Shown in pieces: positions 1 through 6,620 of a stretch of 8,722 nt of DNA (within the stretch, counting starts at the first letter, position 1; every line of letters starts with the position of its first letter). This DNA is from Anaerolineae bacterium. Lineage in GTDB: Bacteria; Chloroflexota; Anaerolineae; UBA4142. Under the pieces are notes generated by a model. It saw nothing but the letters and a program-made list of their open reading frames with translations. It was not told the DNA's origin and did no database searches. The translations under genes were made by a program, and so were the position numbers. The stretch is taken from positions 1-8,722 of the forward strand of contig JAOACU010000116.1 in the NCBI GenBank assembly GCA_026417715.1, in the 5' to 3' direction.

Positions 1-242
1 AACTTGGTGTGAACTTGTCACTTGGCGCGAGCAATGTGAGTTTTGGTTTGCCGAATCGCGTCGCGCTCAACGCGGCATACCTTGCGCTCGGCATCGCGCG
101 CGGAATGACCGCCGCTATCACCGACCCGACCGTACCCGAACTTGCCACCACGATTCGCGCGTGCGATGTGTTGATGGGACGTGACGAGTATGCGATGCGG
201 TGGATCAAGGCGTATCGCGCCGCGCAAAAGGCAAAGGGGTGA
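1..242 (+). CDS. Methyltetrahydrofolate:corrinoid protein methyltransferase (AcsE-like), 3' end
   Basis: Only the last 79 or so residues are present; the reading frame is open from the window edge, so the GTG at 9 is internal and not a start. The segment contains GASNVSFGLPNR followed by LNAAYLALGIARGM, then DPTVPEL and GRDEYAMRWIKAYR. This matches the C-terminal end of the TIM-barrel pterin-binding methyltransferases that move a methyl group from methyltetrahydrofolate to cobalt in a corrinoid protein (AcsE and the MetH pterin domain). Cytoplasmic. The protein stops right after the KAYR segment, as stand-alone AcsE does, which argues against a MetH-like fusion. The next gene encodes a corrinoid activator, which supports the role. 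The TGA stop is also the first three bases of a 7-base tandem repeat. Dihydropteroate synthase shares the fold but not this Asn-Val-Ser-Phe-Gly-Leu-Pro-Asn signature. Confidence 0.85.
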   Translation, partial: LGVNLSLGASNVSFGLPNRVALNAAYLALGIARGMTAAITDPTVPELATTIRACDVLMGRDEYAMRWIKAYRAAQKAKG

Positions 243-288
243 TGCGTGATGCGTAATGCGTGATATGTAGTGCGTAATGCGTATTGCG
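240..288. repeat. Degenerate 7-base tandem repeat, CGTAATG family
   Basis: Seven units of seven bases: TGATGCG twice, TAATGCG, TGATATG, TAGTGCG, TAATGCG and TATTGCG. The first unit begins with the stop codon of the methyltransferase gene. Shifted by a few bases the unit is CGTAATG/CGTGATG, close to the CGTATTA units at 3055, 4974 and 8037. No function can be read from it. Confidence 0.85.
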
Positions 289-293
289 TAAAT

Positions 294-328
294 CTTGAAC
301 CTGCAACCTGAAACCTTGAATCTCGAAC
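294..328. repeat. Degenerate 7-base tandem repeat, CTTGAAC family
   Basis: Five units of seven bases: CTTGAAC, CTGCAAC, CTGAAAC, CTTGAAT and CTCGAAC. It starts five bases after the previous array ends and stops seven bases before the ATG of the corrinoid activator gene, so the two arrays fill almost all of the 93-base gap. The word differs from its neighbour's but the period of 7 is the same. It leaves no recognisable Shine-Dalgarno site before position 336. Confidence 0.8.
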
Positions 329-335
329 TTTCACG

Positions 336-1877
336 ATGCCAATTCTTACCATTACCTTCGCCGATGAGACGCGCACTGTCACTTGCGCGACGAATCAACT
401 CATCGGTGAAGTTGTGCTGGCAAGTGGTTTGCCGTTGGAGCAACCGTGCGCGGGACGTGGTACGTGTGGCAAGTGCAAAGTGATTGCCGAAGGCGCGCTG
501 ACGCCGCACGACGAAATCGAACGCAAGTACTTGCTTGCGGCGGAACGCGCGGCGAATGTGCGCTTGGCGTGTCGTGCGCGCGTGCTGGGCAATGCGCGCG
601 TTACGTTGTTGCCCATCGTCGTTTACTCGAACAAGATTTTCGCGCGCTCGGATGAGTTTCGCGCCAACGATGACCCACTCGGTTTGGCGATTGACTTGGG
701 TTCGACGACGGTTGCCGCGTTTCTCGTCTCGCTCAAGTCGGGGACGATTTACGCTGGCGCGGGCGCGTTGAATCAACAAACGATTTTCGGCGCGGATGTG
801 ATTGCGCGACTGCACGCCGCGCGTGAACACGCCGATCAACTCTCTGCGCTCGCGCAATCTTCGATACGTCAAGCGATTGCCGCGCTCAAGTTGAGTCAAC
901 GCGTGTGGACGCGTATCGAGCGCGTGGTGATTGTGGGCAATACCGCGATGCATCATCTTTTGTTGCGTTATCCTGTGGATCGCATCGCGGTATTGCCGTT
1001 TCAACCCTACACGCGCGCAGCGATTCAGGACGCGCGCAATGTCTTTGGCGATTTGTTTCCGCTGCACGCGCGCGTGATGCTACCACCACTCATTGGTGGT
1101 TTTGTTGGCTCGGATACAACCGCGTGTCTCGCCGCGTTCGATTTCGATTGTGCGCGCGTACCGATGCTCGCGATAGACTTGGGAACGAACGGTGAGGTGA
1201 TGGCAACGGATGGTAAGACGATTCTCGTCGCGTCCACTGCCGCAGGTCCCGCGTTCTAGGGTGTTAACATTTCATCGGGTACGCGCGCGGTGGATGGGGC
1301 GATCGTGGACGCGCGCATCGAGGACGGCAAGTTACGCGTGACGACGATTGGCAAACGTGCGCCCATCGGCATTGCGGGGTCGGGCTTGTTGGCGTTGGTG
1401 TACACGTTGCGCGGCGCAGGCGTGATTGACGCGAGTGGGCGATTTGTCAATCATCACGCCACGATTTCGATTGACCGAAGTGAATCTATCGCGCGTGTGA
1501 TGATCAACGAACGTGTCGCGTTGACGCAGATGGATGTGCGCGAGTTGCAAAAAGCCAAAGCGGCGATCCGCGTGGCAGCGGATGTGTTGTTGGAGAAACT
1601 TGGGCTTGCGCCGCGTGATGTACGGCGTGTTATCCTCACGGGATCGTTCGGTAGCCAATTGCGCAAGGACGCGCTCATCAGTTTGGGGATGTTGCCTAAC
1701 GTGGATCGCGCGCGCATCGAATTTGTGGCGAATGGTGCAGGTGTAGGCGCGGCGTTGTTCTTGCGCGATGAAGGTTTTGCGCGCGGTGAAGCGATTGCCG
1801 CGCGCGCTCAACACGTCGAATTGAATGCCGAAGCGGATTTCAACGCGCGGTTTGTGGATGCACTCAAATTGGGGTGA
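336..1877 (+). pseudogene. RACo-like corrinoid activator (2Fe-2S ferredoxin plus DUF4445 ATPase), interrupted by an in-frame TAG
   Basis: Members of this family use ATP to drive reduction of inactive Co(II) corrinoid proteins back to Co(I), feeding electrons through an N-terminal iron-sulfur domain. Residues 1-90 are a plant-type [2Fe-2S] ferredoxin with C38, C44, C47 and C79 (CX5CX2C plus a distant Cys). An ASKHA-type ATPase follows: LAIDLGSTTVAAF near 115-127, VIVGNTAMHHL near 200, LAIDLGTNGEV near 283, GIAGSGLL, VILTGSFGSQL and FVANGAGVGAALFL. Codon 308 is TAG (1257-1259), within GPAF-stop-GVNISSG, where family members have Glu (GPAFEG). The same frame continues to TGA at 1875-1877, giving 513 codons, a normal length. 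A GTG at 1290 could restart the C-terminal part but has no ribosome site. The upstream methyltransferase is its likely partner gene. The stop could be a real null mutation, a base-call error or readthrough. Family confidence is high; functional status is unknown. Confidence 0.88.
1257..1259 (+). other. Premature amber codon in the corrinoid activator
   Basis: TAG stands where family members have a Glu codon; GAG to TAG is a single G-to-T change. Reading frame, codon style and motifs are intact on both sides, with no frameshift. TAG also ends the HEPN gene (3493-3495), and a complete release factor 1 gene lies in the window, so TAG works as a stop in this genome. Confidence 0.9.
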
Positions 1878-1892
1878 GAGGAGTTTGACGCG

Positions 1893-3050
1893 TCACTGTT
1901 CGATTTTACTGCTCCCTTGCGCCGCGCGGCACGGATACACCAACGGCGCGATGCCAAACCGCGCGCGATAGACACGCGTCACCTCTTCGATGAATTGTGG
2001 TACATCACGCTCGTTGACCAGATTGACTGTGCATCCACCGAATCCCGCGCCTGTCAAACGCGCGCCCCAGCATCCTACTTGCGCACGCGCAATTTCGACG
2101 AGCGCATCGAGTTCCGCGCAACTCACCTCGAAATCATCGCGCAAACTTGCGTGCGATTCGTTCATCAGTTTGCCGAACGCCGCGAGATCGTTTTGCTCGG
2201 CAGCCGTGATAGCCGCAAGAACGCGCGCGTTCTCTGTGATGACGTGGCGCGCGCGTTTGGCAAGTAAATGTGGCAGTTCGTTTGCGCGGCGTGTGAATTC
2301 GGCAATACTCACATCACGCAGCGCGACAACACCCAACGCGCGTGCCGCGCGCTCACATTCCGCGCGTCGTTGATTGTACGCCGAGTTCGCCAGATCACGT
2401 CGCTTGCGCGAATCGCACACGACGAAGACCGCGCCGCGCGGTAGCGGGATGTGGCGATACGACAAATCACGACAATCAATCCAGAGCGCGTGATTTTCTT
2501 GCGCGAGCGCGGACGCGAACTGATCCATGATTCCGCATTTGACTCCTACAAACTCGTTCTCCGCTTGCTGACACAGGCGCGCGAGTTCGACCTTGCTGAT
2601 GGACGCGCGCGCCAACTCGACGAACATTGTTGCCGCGCACACTTCCAGCGCGGCAGACGAGGACAACCCTGACCCCACTGGCACGTCCCCGCGTATCACG
2701 AGATCGGCGCCCACGAGCGCGACACCGCGCACTTGCAATGCCCACGCCACGCCACGCACATAGTTGCTCCACGCGTGCGCGTTGTCACGCAGAATCGGCG
2801 CATCGAGCGCGAATTCCGAGCGCGCGTAATCAAAATCGCACGCGACCATTTGCACGCGACGATCATCGCGCGGACGCGCCGCCATCCACACTGCGCGATC
2901 AATCGCCATCGGCAAGACAAAGCCGTCGTTGTAGTCGGTATGCTCACCGATGAGATTGACGCGACCTGGGGCGCGCGTGATGAGTGTGGGTGTAGTGTTG
3001 AATGTTTTCTGGAATTCGGTACGGAGCATCTGGGGAGTAAGCATCACCAT
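1893..3050 (-). CDS. galK: Galactokinase
   Basis: Phosphorylates alpha-D-galactose to galactose-1-phosphate with ATP, the first committed step of the Leloir pathway; cytoplasmic. At 385 residues it is the usual length. GHMP kinase motifs appear in order: the galactokinase signature GRVNLIGEHTDYNDGF at 29-44 (sugar contacts E36, H37, D39), the ATP-binding PVGSGLSSSAAL at 124-135, GIMDQFAS at 173-180 with catalytic D176, SAYNQRRAECE at 223-233, and GARLTGAGFGGC at 329-340. The start is uncertain: ATG at 3050 and ATG at 3044 (GTG between) are both possible, and neither has a clear Shine-Dalgarno site because the leader is taken up by CGTATTN repeats. The gene converges on the corrinoid activator with only 15 bases between stops. 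No other Leloir gene is visible. N-acetylgalactosamine kinase is a less likely alternative. Confidence 0.95.
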   Translation of the reverse strand: MVMLTPQMLRTEFQKTFNTTPTLITRAPGRVNLIGEHTDYNDGFVLPMAIDRAVWMAARPRDDRRVQMVACDFDYARSEFALDAPILRDNAHAWSNYVRGVAWALQVRGVALVGADLVIRGDVPVGSGLSSSAALEVCAATMFVELARASISKVELARLCQQAENEFVGVKCGIMDQFASALAQENHALWIDCRDLSYRHIPLPRGAVFVVCDSRKRRDLANSAYNQRRAECERAARALGVVALRDVSIAEFTRRANELPHLLAKRARHVITENARVLAAITAAEQNDLAAFGKLMNESHASLRDDFEVSCAELDALVEIARAQVGCWGARLTGAGFGGCTVNLVNERDVPQFIEEVTRVYRARFGIAPLVYPCRAAQGSSKIEQ

Positions 3051-3054
3051 ATTT

Positions 3055-3075
3055 CGTATTGCGTATTCCGTATTC
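3055..3075. repeat. 7-base tandem repeat (CGTATTG, CGTATTC, CGTATTC) before galK
   Basis: Three clean units end four bases upstream of the galK ATG, in the place where a ribosome binding site would normally lie. It belongs to the CGTATTN family also found at 240, 4974 and 8037. Confidence 0.75.
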
Positions 3076-3092
3076 CTTCATAACTACTCAGG

Positions 3093-3177
3093 TTGCCATA
3101 GAGGACACAGAGAACACAGAGAGATTCGCTTGGATCAGAAAGATATTTCTCTGTGACCTCTGTGCGCTCTGTGGCAA
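3093..3177. repeat. Imperfect inverted repeat built of 9-base CACAGAG units
   Basis: The left arm (3093-3122) begins TTGCCATAGAGG and continues with ACACAGAGA units. The right arm (3148-3177) is its reverse complement, beginning TTGCCACAGAG when read on the minus strand. The arms match at 25 of 30 positions around a 25-base centre. Within each arm CACAGAG recurs every 9 bases. The element sits between the end of the nucleotidyltransferase gene and the start of galK, on the transcript of either or both. No T-tract follows either arm, so it is not a standard terminator. Confidence 0.85.
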
Positions 3178-3197
3178 AATTCAGTACGGCTGAGCAG

Positions 3198-3542
3198 TTA
3201 CGGATAGAGAGGAATACCGCACTGCGTCATTCGTTGCACCACGTCCTCTACTTGCTGGTATTCACTCTCCGCGTACACGTGTGGTTCCAAACGTCGAATG
3301 CCGAGCGCGCGTCGCACGCGCGCGTACGCATCGTCTTGAATTTCACCGGCATAGACGACCAACAGGTCAATATCGCTTGCCGCCGTGTATTGATCGCGCG
3401 CGTACGAGCCAAAGAGCACGACGCGCGTAATCGGCAAGACTGCGCGCAGCGCAGGCATTTTCTCGCGCAGACGCGCGATCAATTCTTCGCGGCTATAGGC
3501 GGGATAGAACACCTTCACAGAACTGGACGATTTTTTGCGCAT
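3198..3542 (-). CDS. Minimal nucleotidyltransferase (MNT), partner of the HEPN protein
   Basis: A small cytoplasmic protein (114 residues from ATG 3542) of the DNA polymerase beta-type nucleotidyltransferase fold. The active site is visible: VVLFGSYARD at 41-50 gives the Gly-Ser pair G45-S46, followed after ten residues by the metal-binding D57-x-D59 in SDIDLLVV. In characterised MNT/HEPN pairs the nucleotidyltransferase acts as antitoxin by adding AMP to the HEPN protein; that role here is inference. The chosen ATG is preceded by AAAGG at ten bases; the TTG at 3548 is too close to that site, and GTG codons at 3518 and 3512 are possible later starts. It overlaps the end of the HEPN gene by 50 bases in another frame, so the two are probably translationally coupled. 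The C-terminus is short, as in stand-alone MNT proteins. Confidence 0.87.
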   Translation of the reverse strand: MRKKSSSSVKVFYPAYSREELIARLREKMPALRAVLPITRVVLFGSYARDQYTAASDIDLLVVYAGEIQDDAYARVRRALGIRRLEPHVYAESEYQQVEDVVQRMTQCGIPLYP

Positions 3543-3885
3543 ACGCAATCAACCTTTCGGCTTCGCCGCGCGTGTAACGGTGACGCGGCGCGCCCGATGG
3601 ATGCGCATCGGGATAACGCGTAGGAATGTATGCCTTGTCCAACTCTAACGCCGCATCTTTCAAATCATTCGGAATCGAAATTGATTCAGGCAACTCGTCC
3701 AACAAATCCATCACCGAATGTCCCCACGCTTCCACGTGCATCTTTTGGCACACGGCTTTCACTGCTTTTTCGGCGGCTTGTTGCGCGGAAAAACATGCCC
3801 AGTCGTAAAATTGACGTTCCACATCACTGCGCGCGTGCTCCAAATCACCTTTCGCCTGATCCAACCAATCAAGACTTCGTTCCAT
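3493..3885 (-). CDS. HEPN domain protein (COG2250-like), probable toxin-like partner of MNT
   Basis: An all-helical 130-residue protein. WLDQAKGDLEHAR near 7-19, the SAQQAAEKAVKAVC helix at 33-46, GHSVMDLLDELP, and LDKAYIPTRYPDA at 82-94 followed by GEAERLIAYAQKIV are typical of the PF05168-type HEPN family. HEPN proteins paired with MNT genes often act as ribonucleases whose Rx4-6H motif is the active site. R90 and H95 in RYPDAH fit the Arg-x4-His spacing, but the RYPD segment is a conserved family feature, so catalytic activity is not established. The ATG at 3885 lies inside the last codons of prfA (17-base overlap) and has a good ribosome site, GGGAG, six bases upstream. The gene ends with TAG and overlaps the MNT gene. 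Confidence 0.87.
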   Translation of the reverse strand: MERSLDWLDQAKGDLEHARSDVERQFYDWACFSAQQAAEKAVKAVCQKMHVEAWGHSVMDLLDELPESISIPNDLKDAALELDKAYIPTRYPDAHPSGAPRHRYTRGEAERLIAYAQKIVQFCEGVLSRL

Positions 3886-4957
3886 TGCTCACTCCCGCCA
3901 TTTGCAACTTTTTCGTTTGGTCATCCAGAATCAGCGCGTCAATGATTGGATCGAGATCGCCGTCCAGAATGCGCGGCAAGTTGTGCAATGTCAAACCGAT
4001 GCGATGATCGGTGACGCGATCTTGCGGAAAATTGTAGGTGCGAATTTTTTCCGCGCGTTCACCCGAACCGACCTGCGCGCGGCGCGCTTCGGTGACCTCG
4101 CGCTGTTGTTTCTCCAATTCCATTTCGTACAAACGCGCGCGCAACACGTTCATCGCGCGAATTTTGTTTTGCAATTGCGATCGCTGATCCTGACACGTGA
4201 CGACGATGCCTGTAGGCAAGTGCGTGATGCGAACAGCGGTAGCCACTTTTTGCACGTTTTGTCCGCCGTGACCCGAGGCGTGGAAAATATCAATCCGCAA
4301 ATCATCAGGTTTGATGTCCACTGCCACTTCATCCACTTCGGCGAGCACAGCCACCGTTGCCGTCGAAGTGTGGATGCGACCACTCGCTTCGGTGACAGGA
4401 ATGCGTTGAACGCGATGCACACCACTTTCGTACTTTAACCGCGAGTACGCGCCCTTGCCTTTGATTTCAAACACGACTTCTTTGAATCCCTTCAGCCCTG
4501 TGCGATTCTCGTCCACCAGTTCCAATTGCCAGCCCTTGTCCTCCGCGTAACGCGTGTACATTCGATACAAATCAGCGGCAAAGAGCGCGGCTTCTTCACC
4601 GCCCGTGCCCGCGCGAATCTCAACGAACACGTCCTTGTCGTCGCGCGGATCCTTGGGCAAGAGCAACACGCGCAATTCTTGCAGCAAACGATTCTCTTCA
4701 CCTTCCAGTCGTTCGATTTCTTCTTTTGCCATTGCGCGCAACTCGTCATCCGATTCGTCGCGCGCAAGCGCGCGCGTCTTTTCGAGCGCGTCGTGTGTCG
4801 CTTTGTATTCGCGAAATTTGGTGACGAGTTCCTCCAAGCCACTGATTTCACGCGCAATGTCACGCACGCGATTCGGATCACTGGCAACGGCAGGGTCTGC
4901 CATCAAGTTGTGTAGTTCTTCGTAACGTTGTTCGATCGAAGCAAGTTTGTCGAGCAT
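3869..4957 (-). CDS. prfA: Peptide chain release factor 1 (RF1)
   Basis: Recognises UAA and UAG in the ribosomal A site and triggers peptide release; cytoplasmic. From ATG 4957 the protein is 362 residues, the usual RF1 length, and starts MLDKLASIEQRYEELHNLM like other RF1 proteins; the ATG 24 bases further upstream falls among the repeats and would add eight atypical residues. The helical domain 1 is followed by RAGTGGEEAALFAADLYRMY near 115-134, the RF1-type codon-reading tripeptide P187-V-T189 within RIPVTEASGRIHTS, and the catalytic GGQ at 231-233 in SGHGGQNVQ. The PxT tripeptide separates it from RF2, which has SPF. A weak ribosome site, TTGGGG, lies six bases before the ATG. It is 55 bases downstream of murJ, and its last 17 bases overlap the HEPN gene. 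It confirms that TAG should terminate translation in this cell. Confidence 0.96.
   Translation of the reverse strand: MLDKLASIEQRYEELHNLMADPAVASDPNRVRDIAREISGLEELVTKFREYKATHDALEKTRALARDESDDELRAMAKEEIERLEGEENRLLQELRVLLLPKDPRDDKDVFVEIRAGTGGEEAALFAADLYRMYTRYAEDKGWQLELVDENRTGLKGFKEVVFEIKGKGAYSRLKYESGVHRVQRIPVTEASGRIHTSTATVAVLAEVDEVAVDIKPDDLRIDIFHASGHGGQNVQKVATAVRITHLPTGIVVTCQDQRSQLQNKIRAMNVLRARLYEMELEKQQREVTEARRAQVGSGERAEKIRTYNFPQDRVTDHRIGLTLHNLPRILDGDLDPIIDALILDDQTKKLQMAGVSNGTKS
3892..3896 (-). promoter_or_regulatory. Ribosome binding site of the HEPN gene, inside prfA
   Basis: On the minus strand GGGAG is followed by TGAGCA and then ATG, a six-base gap. The site lies within the last codons of prfA. 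It fixes the HEPN start at 3885 and suggests coupled or re-initiated translation after RF1. Confidence 0.7.
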
Positions 4958-4973
4958 ATCAACCCCAAAATCA

Positions 4974-5036
4974 CGTATCACGTATTACGTATCACGTATT
5001 ACGTATCACGTATTACGTATTGCGTATGACGTATGC
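4974..5036. repeat. 7-base tandem repeat, CGTATTA/CGTATCA, nine units
   Basis: Nine units in register: CGTATCA and CGTATTA alternate three times, then CGTATTG, CGTATGA and CGTATGC. The last three and a half units are coding: read on the minus strand they specify the final residues of MurJ (AYVIRNT) and its TAA stop. The rest fills the murJ-prfA gap to within 16 bases of the prfA ATG. It is the most regular array of the CGTATTN family here. Confidence 0.92.
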
Positions 5037-6578
5037 AAGTTCTTCGGCACGCAACACCAATGCGGTCAGCAAGTACACACTCGCGCCGATGAGTACGCCG
5101 CCGACTGCGACGAAAATTGTTGACGATGCGAAATGCTGTGCGAACGGCACCAGCACCATCGTCATCGCGATTGTCGCCGCGACGATGCGCACAGCAGAGC
5201 GCGCGATGCGCCGTTCGTCTATGCTCTCGATGCGTCGGTGCAAGATGATGAGCAAGGTCATCACTTCCAGAATTGTCGCGATGGAATTTGCAAGTGCGAG
5301 TCCACCGTGCTGGAGTGGCACAATCAACGCAAGCGAGAGCGCGATGTTTAGCCCCATCGCACCAATGCCAACCGCGACAGGTGTAAACGTATCGTGTAAC
5401 GCGTAAAACGCGCGCGCGACGATTTCCAGCCCCGAATGTGCAAACAGCGCGAGCGCGAAAAATTGCAGTGCCCACGTTGTTTGTCGCGTGGATTCCGCAT
5501 CGAATTCACCGCGCTGAAACAATAGCGTGACCAGCGGCGTGCCAAGCACAATCAAGCCCACTGTCGCAGGAATCGTCAGAAACAAGGTCGCGCGGAACGC
5601 GACGGAAAACGTTGTACGCAAATCGTCCAGTTCCGCGCGCGCCACCTGCGCGGAAAATGTCGGGAACACTGCCGTCGCTAGCGATTGTCCGACGATGCCG
5701 ACTGGCAACAGCATCACGCGCCACGCGTACGCCAGCGCGGCAATCGCGCCCGCAGGCAACGCCGATGCCAAAATCGTGTTGACGACAAAATTGATTTGCA
5801 CCGCTGCGATGCCGAGTGTGCGCGGCAGCATCAGGCGAACGACCTCGCGAACCTCGCTCGATTGCAGATTGCAGATTGCAGATTGCAGATTGAAAATCTT
5901 AAATCTTAAATCTGAAATCTGCAATCTAAAATGAATCGCCAGCGGTATTTGAATCGCCAGATGCAACACTGCGCCTGCCACCACGCCAGCGACCAAGCCA
6001 TACACGCCCAGCGTTGGTGCAAGGACAAGCGCGCCCGCGATGATCGCCGCATTGTAAACGACGGGCGCGAGCGCGGGCAACACAAAATGTTGATACGAAT
6101 TCAGAATGCCCATCACAATTCCGCTGACCCCAAACACAATCGGTGTGATGAGCATCCAGCGCATCAAATCGGCAGTCAGTAGTTGTTCGGTGGATGCAAA
6201 GCCACGCGCGACCGTGAGCGCGACGACCTCGCGCGCGAAAATCGCCAAGAGCACGCAGATCGCCGTAAGCACAACGAACACGAGTGCGATGATTGTGCTT
6301 GCCAATTGCCACGCGCGTCGCGCGTCGTTTTGTGCGAGCGCGGCAGAGAAAACCGGAATAAACGCCGAGCCGAGCGCGCCACCCGCCAGCACATTGAACA
6401 CAAAATCGGGAATCGTGAACGCGGCAAAGTACGCATCGAGCGCGCGCGAGGTGCCGAATTGATGACTGATCACCACATCGCGCACCAAGCCCAGCACGCG
6501 ACTAGCGACGAAGAACAACATCACAATCGTTGCCGCGCGCGCCAGACGCGGGACAGGCGCGCTCACTTGTGCATTCAC
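5013..6578 (-). CDS. murJ: Lipid II flippase MurJ (MviN family)
   Basis: An inner-membrane protein of the MOP exporter superfamily that moves lipid-linked peptidoglycan precursors to the outer face of the membrane. The 521 residues alternate hydrophobic segments and short loops, fitting about 14 membrane helices. Family landmarks include SRVLGLVRDVVIS at 26-38, LDAYFAAFTIPD at 47-58, AGGALGSAFIPVF at 65-77, and VREVVRLMLPRTLG near 243-256. R27, R33 and D48 align with functionally important residues of E. coli MurJ (R18, R24, D39, from memory); the E. coli R52 position is Phe here. The start is GTG at 6578, six bases after a promoter -10 box, so the message may be leaderless. Residues 218-241 (RLQISDLRFKIFN and following) are encoded by a 7-base repeat inserted in a loop between helices. 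The C-terminal AYVIRNT and the stop come from another repeat array. prfA follows 55 bases downstream. Confidence 0.94.
   Translation of the reverse strand: MNAQVSAPVPRLARAATIVMLFFVASRVLGLVRDVVISHQFGTSRALDAYFAAFTIPDFVFNVLAGGALGSAFIPVFSAALAQNDARRAWQLASTIIALVFVVLTAICVLLAIFAREVVALTVARGFASTEQLLTADLMRWMLITPIVFGVSGIVMGILNSYQHFVLPALAPVVYNAAIIAGALVLAPTLGVYGLVAGVVAGAVLHLAIQIPLAIHFRLQISDLRFKIFNLQSAICNLQSSEVREVVRLMLPRTLGIAAVQINFVVNTILASALPAGAIAALAYAWRVMLLPVGIVGQSLATAVFPTFSAQVARAELDDLRTTFSVAFRATLFLTIPATVGLIVLGTPLVTLLFQRGEFDAESTRQTTWALQFFALALFAHSGLEIVARAFYALHDTFTPVAVGIGAMGLNIALSLALIVPLQHGGLALANSIATILEVMTLLIILHRRIESIDERRIARSAVRIVAATIAMTMVLVPFAQHFASSTIFVAVGGVLIGASVYLLTALVLRAEELAYVIRNT
5860..5929. repeat. Back-to-back 7-base repeats inside murJ (GATTGCA then AATCTTA)
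   Basis: Four exact GATTGCA units and one GATTGAA (5860-5894) are followed without a gap by AATCTTA twice, AATCTGA, AATCTGC and AATCTAA (5895-5929). The second half contains the reverse complement of the first (GCAGATT against AATCTGC), so the block can fold on itself. It is read through in frame by murJ on the minus strand and encodes about 24 residues with a seven-residue pattern (LQISDLRFK, IFNLQSAI, CNLQSS). The block is AT-rich compared with the surrounding gene. Confidence 0.92.
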
Positions 6579-6584
6579 GCGGCT

Positions 6585-6613
6585 ATTATAACACGAGTTG
6601 ACGCTCTTCGGAA
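6585..6613 (-). promoter_or_regulatory. murJ promoter with extended -10, probably giving a leaderless mRNA
   Basis: On the minus strand a perfect TATAAT (6590-6585) is preceded by TG and one base, making TGTTATAAT, an extended -10 element. Seventeen bases further upstream is TTCCGA, a weak -35. The murJ GTG begins only six bases after the -10 box, so transcription would start at or next to the start codon. No Shine-Dalgarno site is present, which agrees. Confidence 0.7.
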
Positions 6614-6620
6614 AAACGTG

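Noticed and set aside
240..328. CRISPR array
   Set aside because: Units are 7 bases with no spacers; there are no 25-40 base repeats and no cas genes.
18..1067. Long open frame on the minus strand (349 codons) across the methyltransferase and activator genes
   Set aside because: Antisense shadow of two genes with clear family motifs; its product is Arg/His-rich with no domain pattern and it runs through the repeats.
1257..1259. Pyrrolysine or selenocysteine codon as the main reading of the TAG
   Set aside because: Selenocysteine uses TGA; the family residue is Glu, the HEPN gene ends with TAG, and RF1 is encoded here. Kept only as a low-probability option in the findings.
1290..1877. A separate gene starting at GTG 1290
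   Set aside because: Same frame as the upstream part, no ribosome site, and starts mid-domain; better read as the rest of one interrupted gene.
1878..1892. Terminator between the convergent activator and galK genes
   Set aside because: Only 15 bases, no stem of useful length; GACGCGTC is a short palindrome without a T-run.
3093..3177. Intrinsic terminator for galK or the MNT gene
   Set aside because: Good hairpin but no T-run after either arm on either strand.
4958..4981. Upstream ATG for prfA at 4981
   Set aside because: Would add eight residues coded by or next to the CGTATCA repeats; MLDKL at 4957 matches the RF1 N-terminus.
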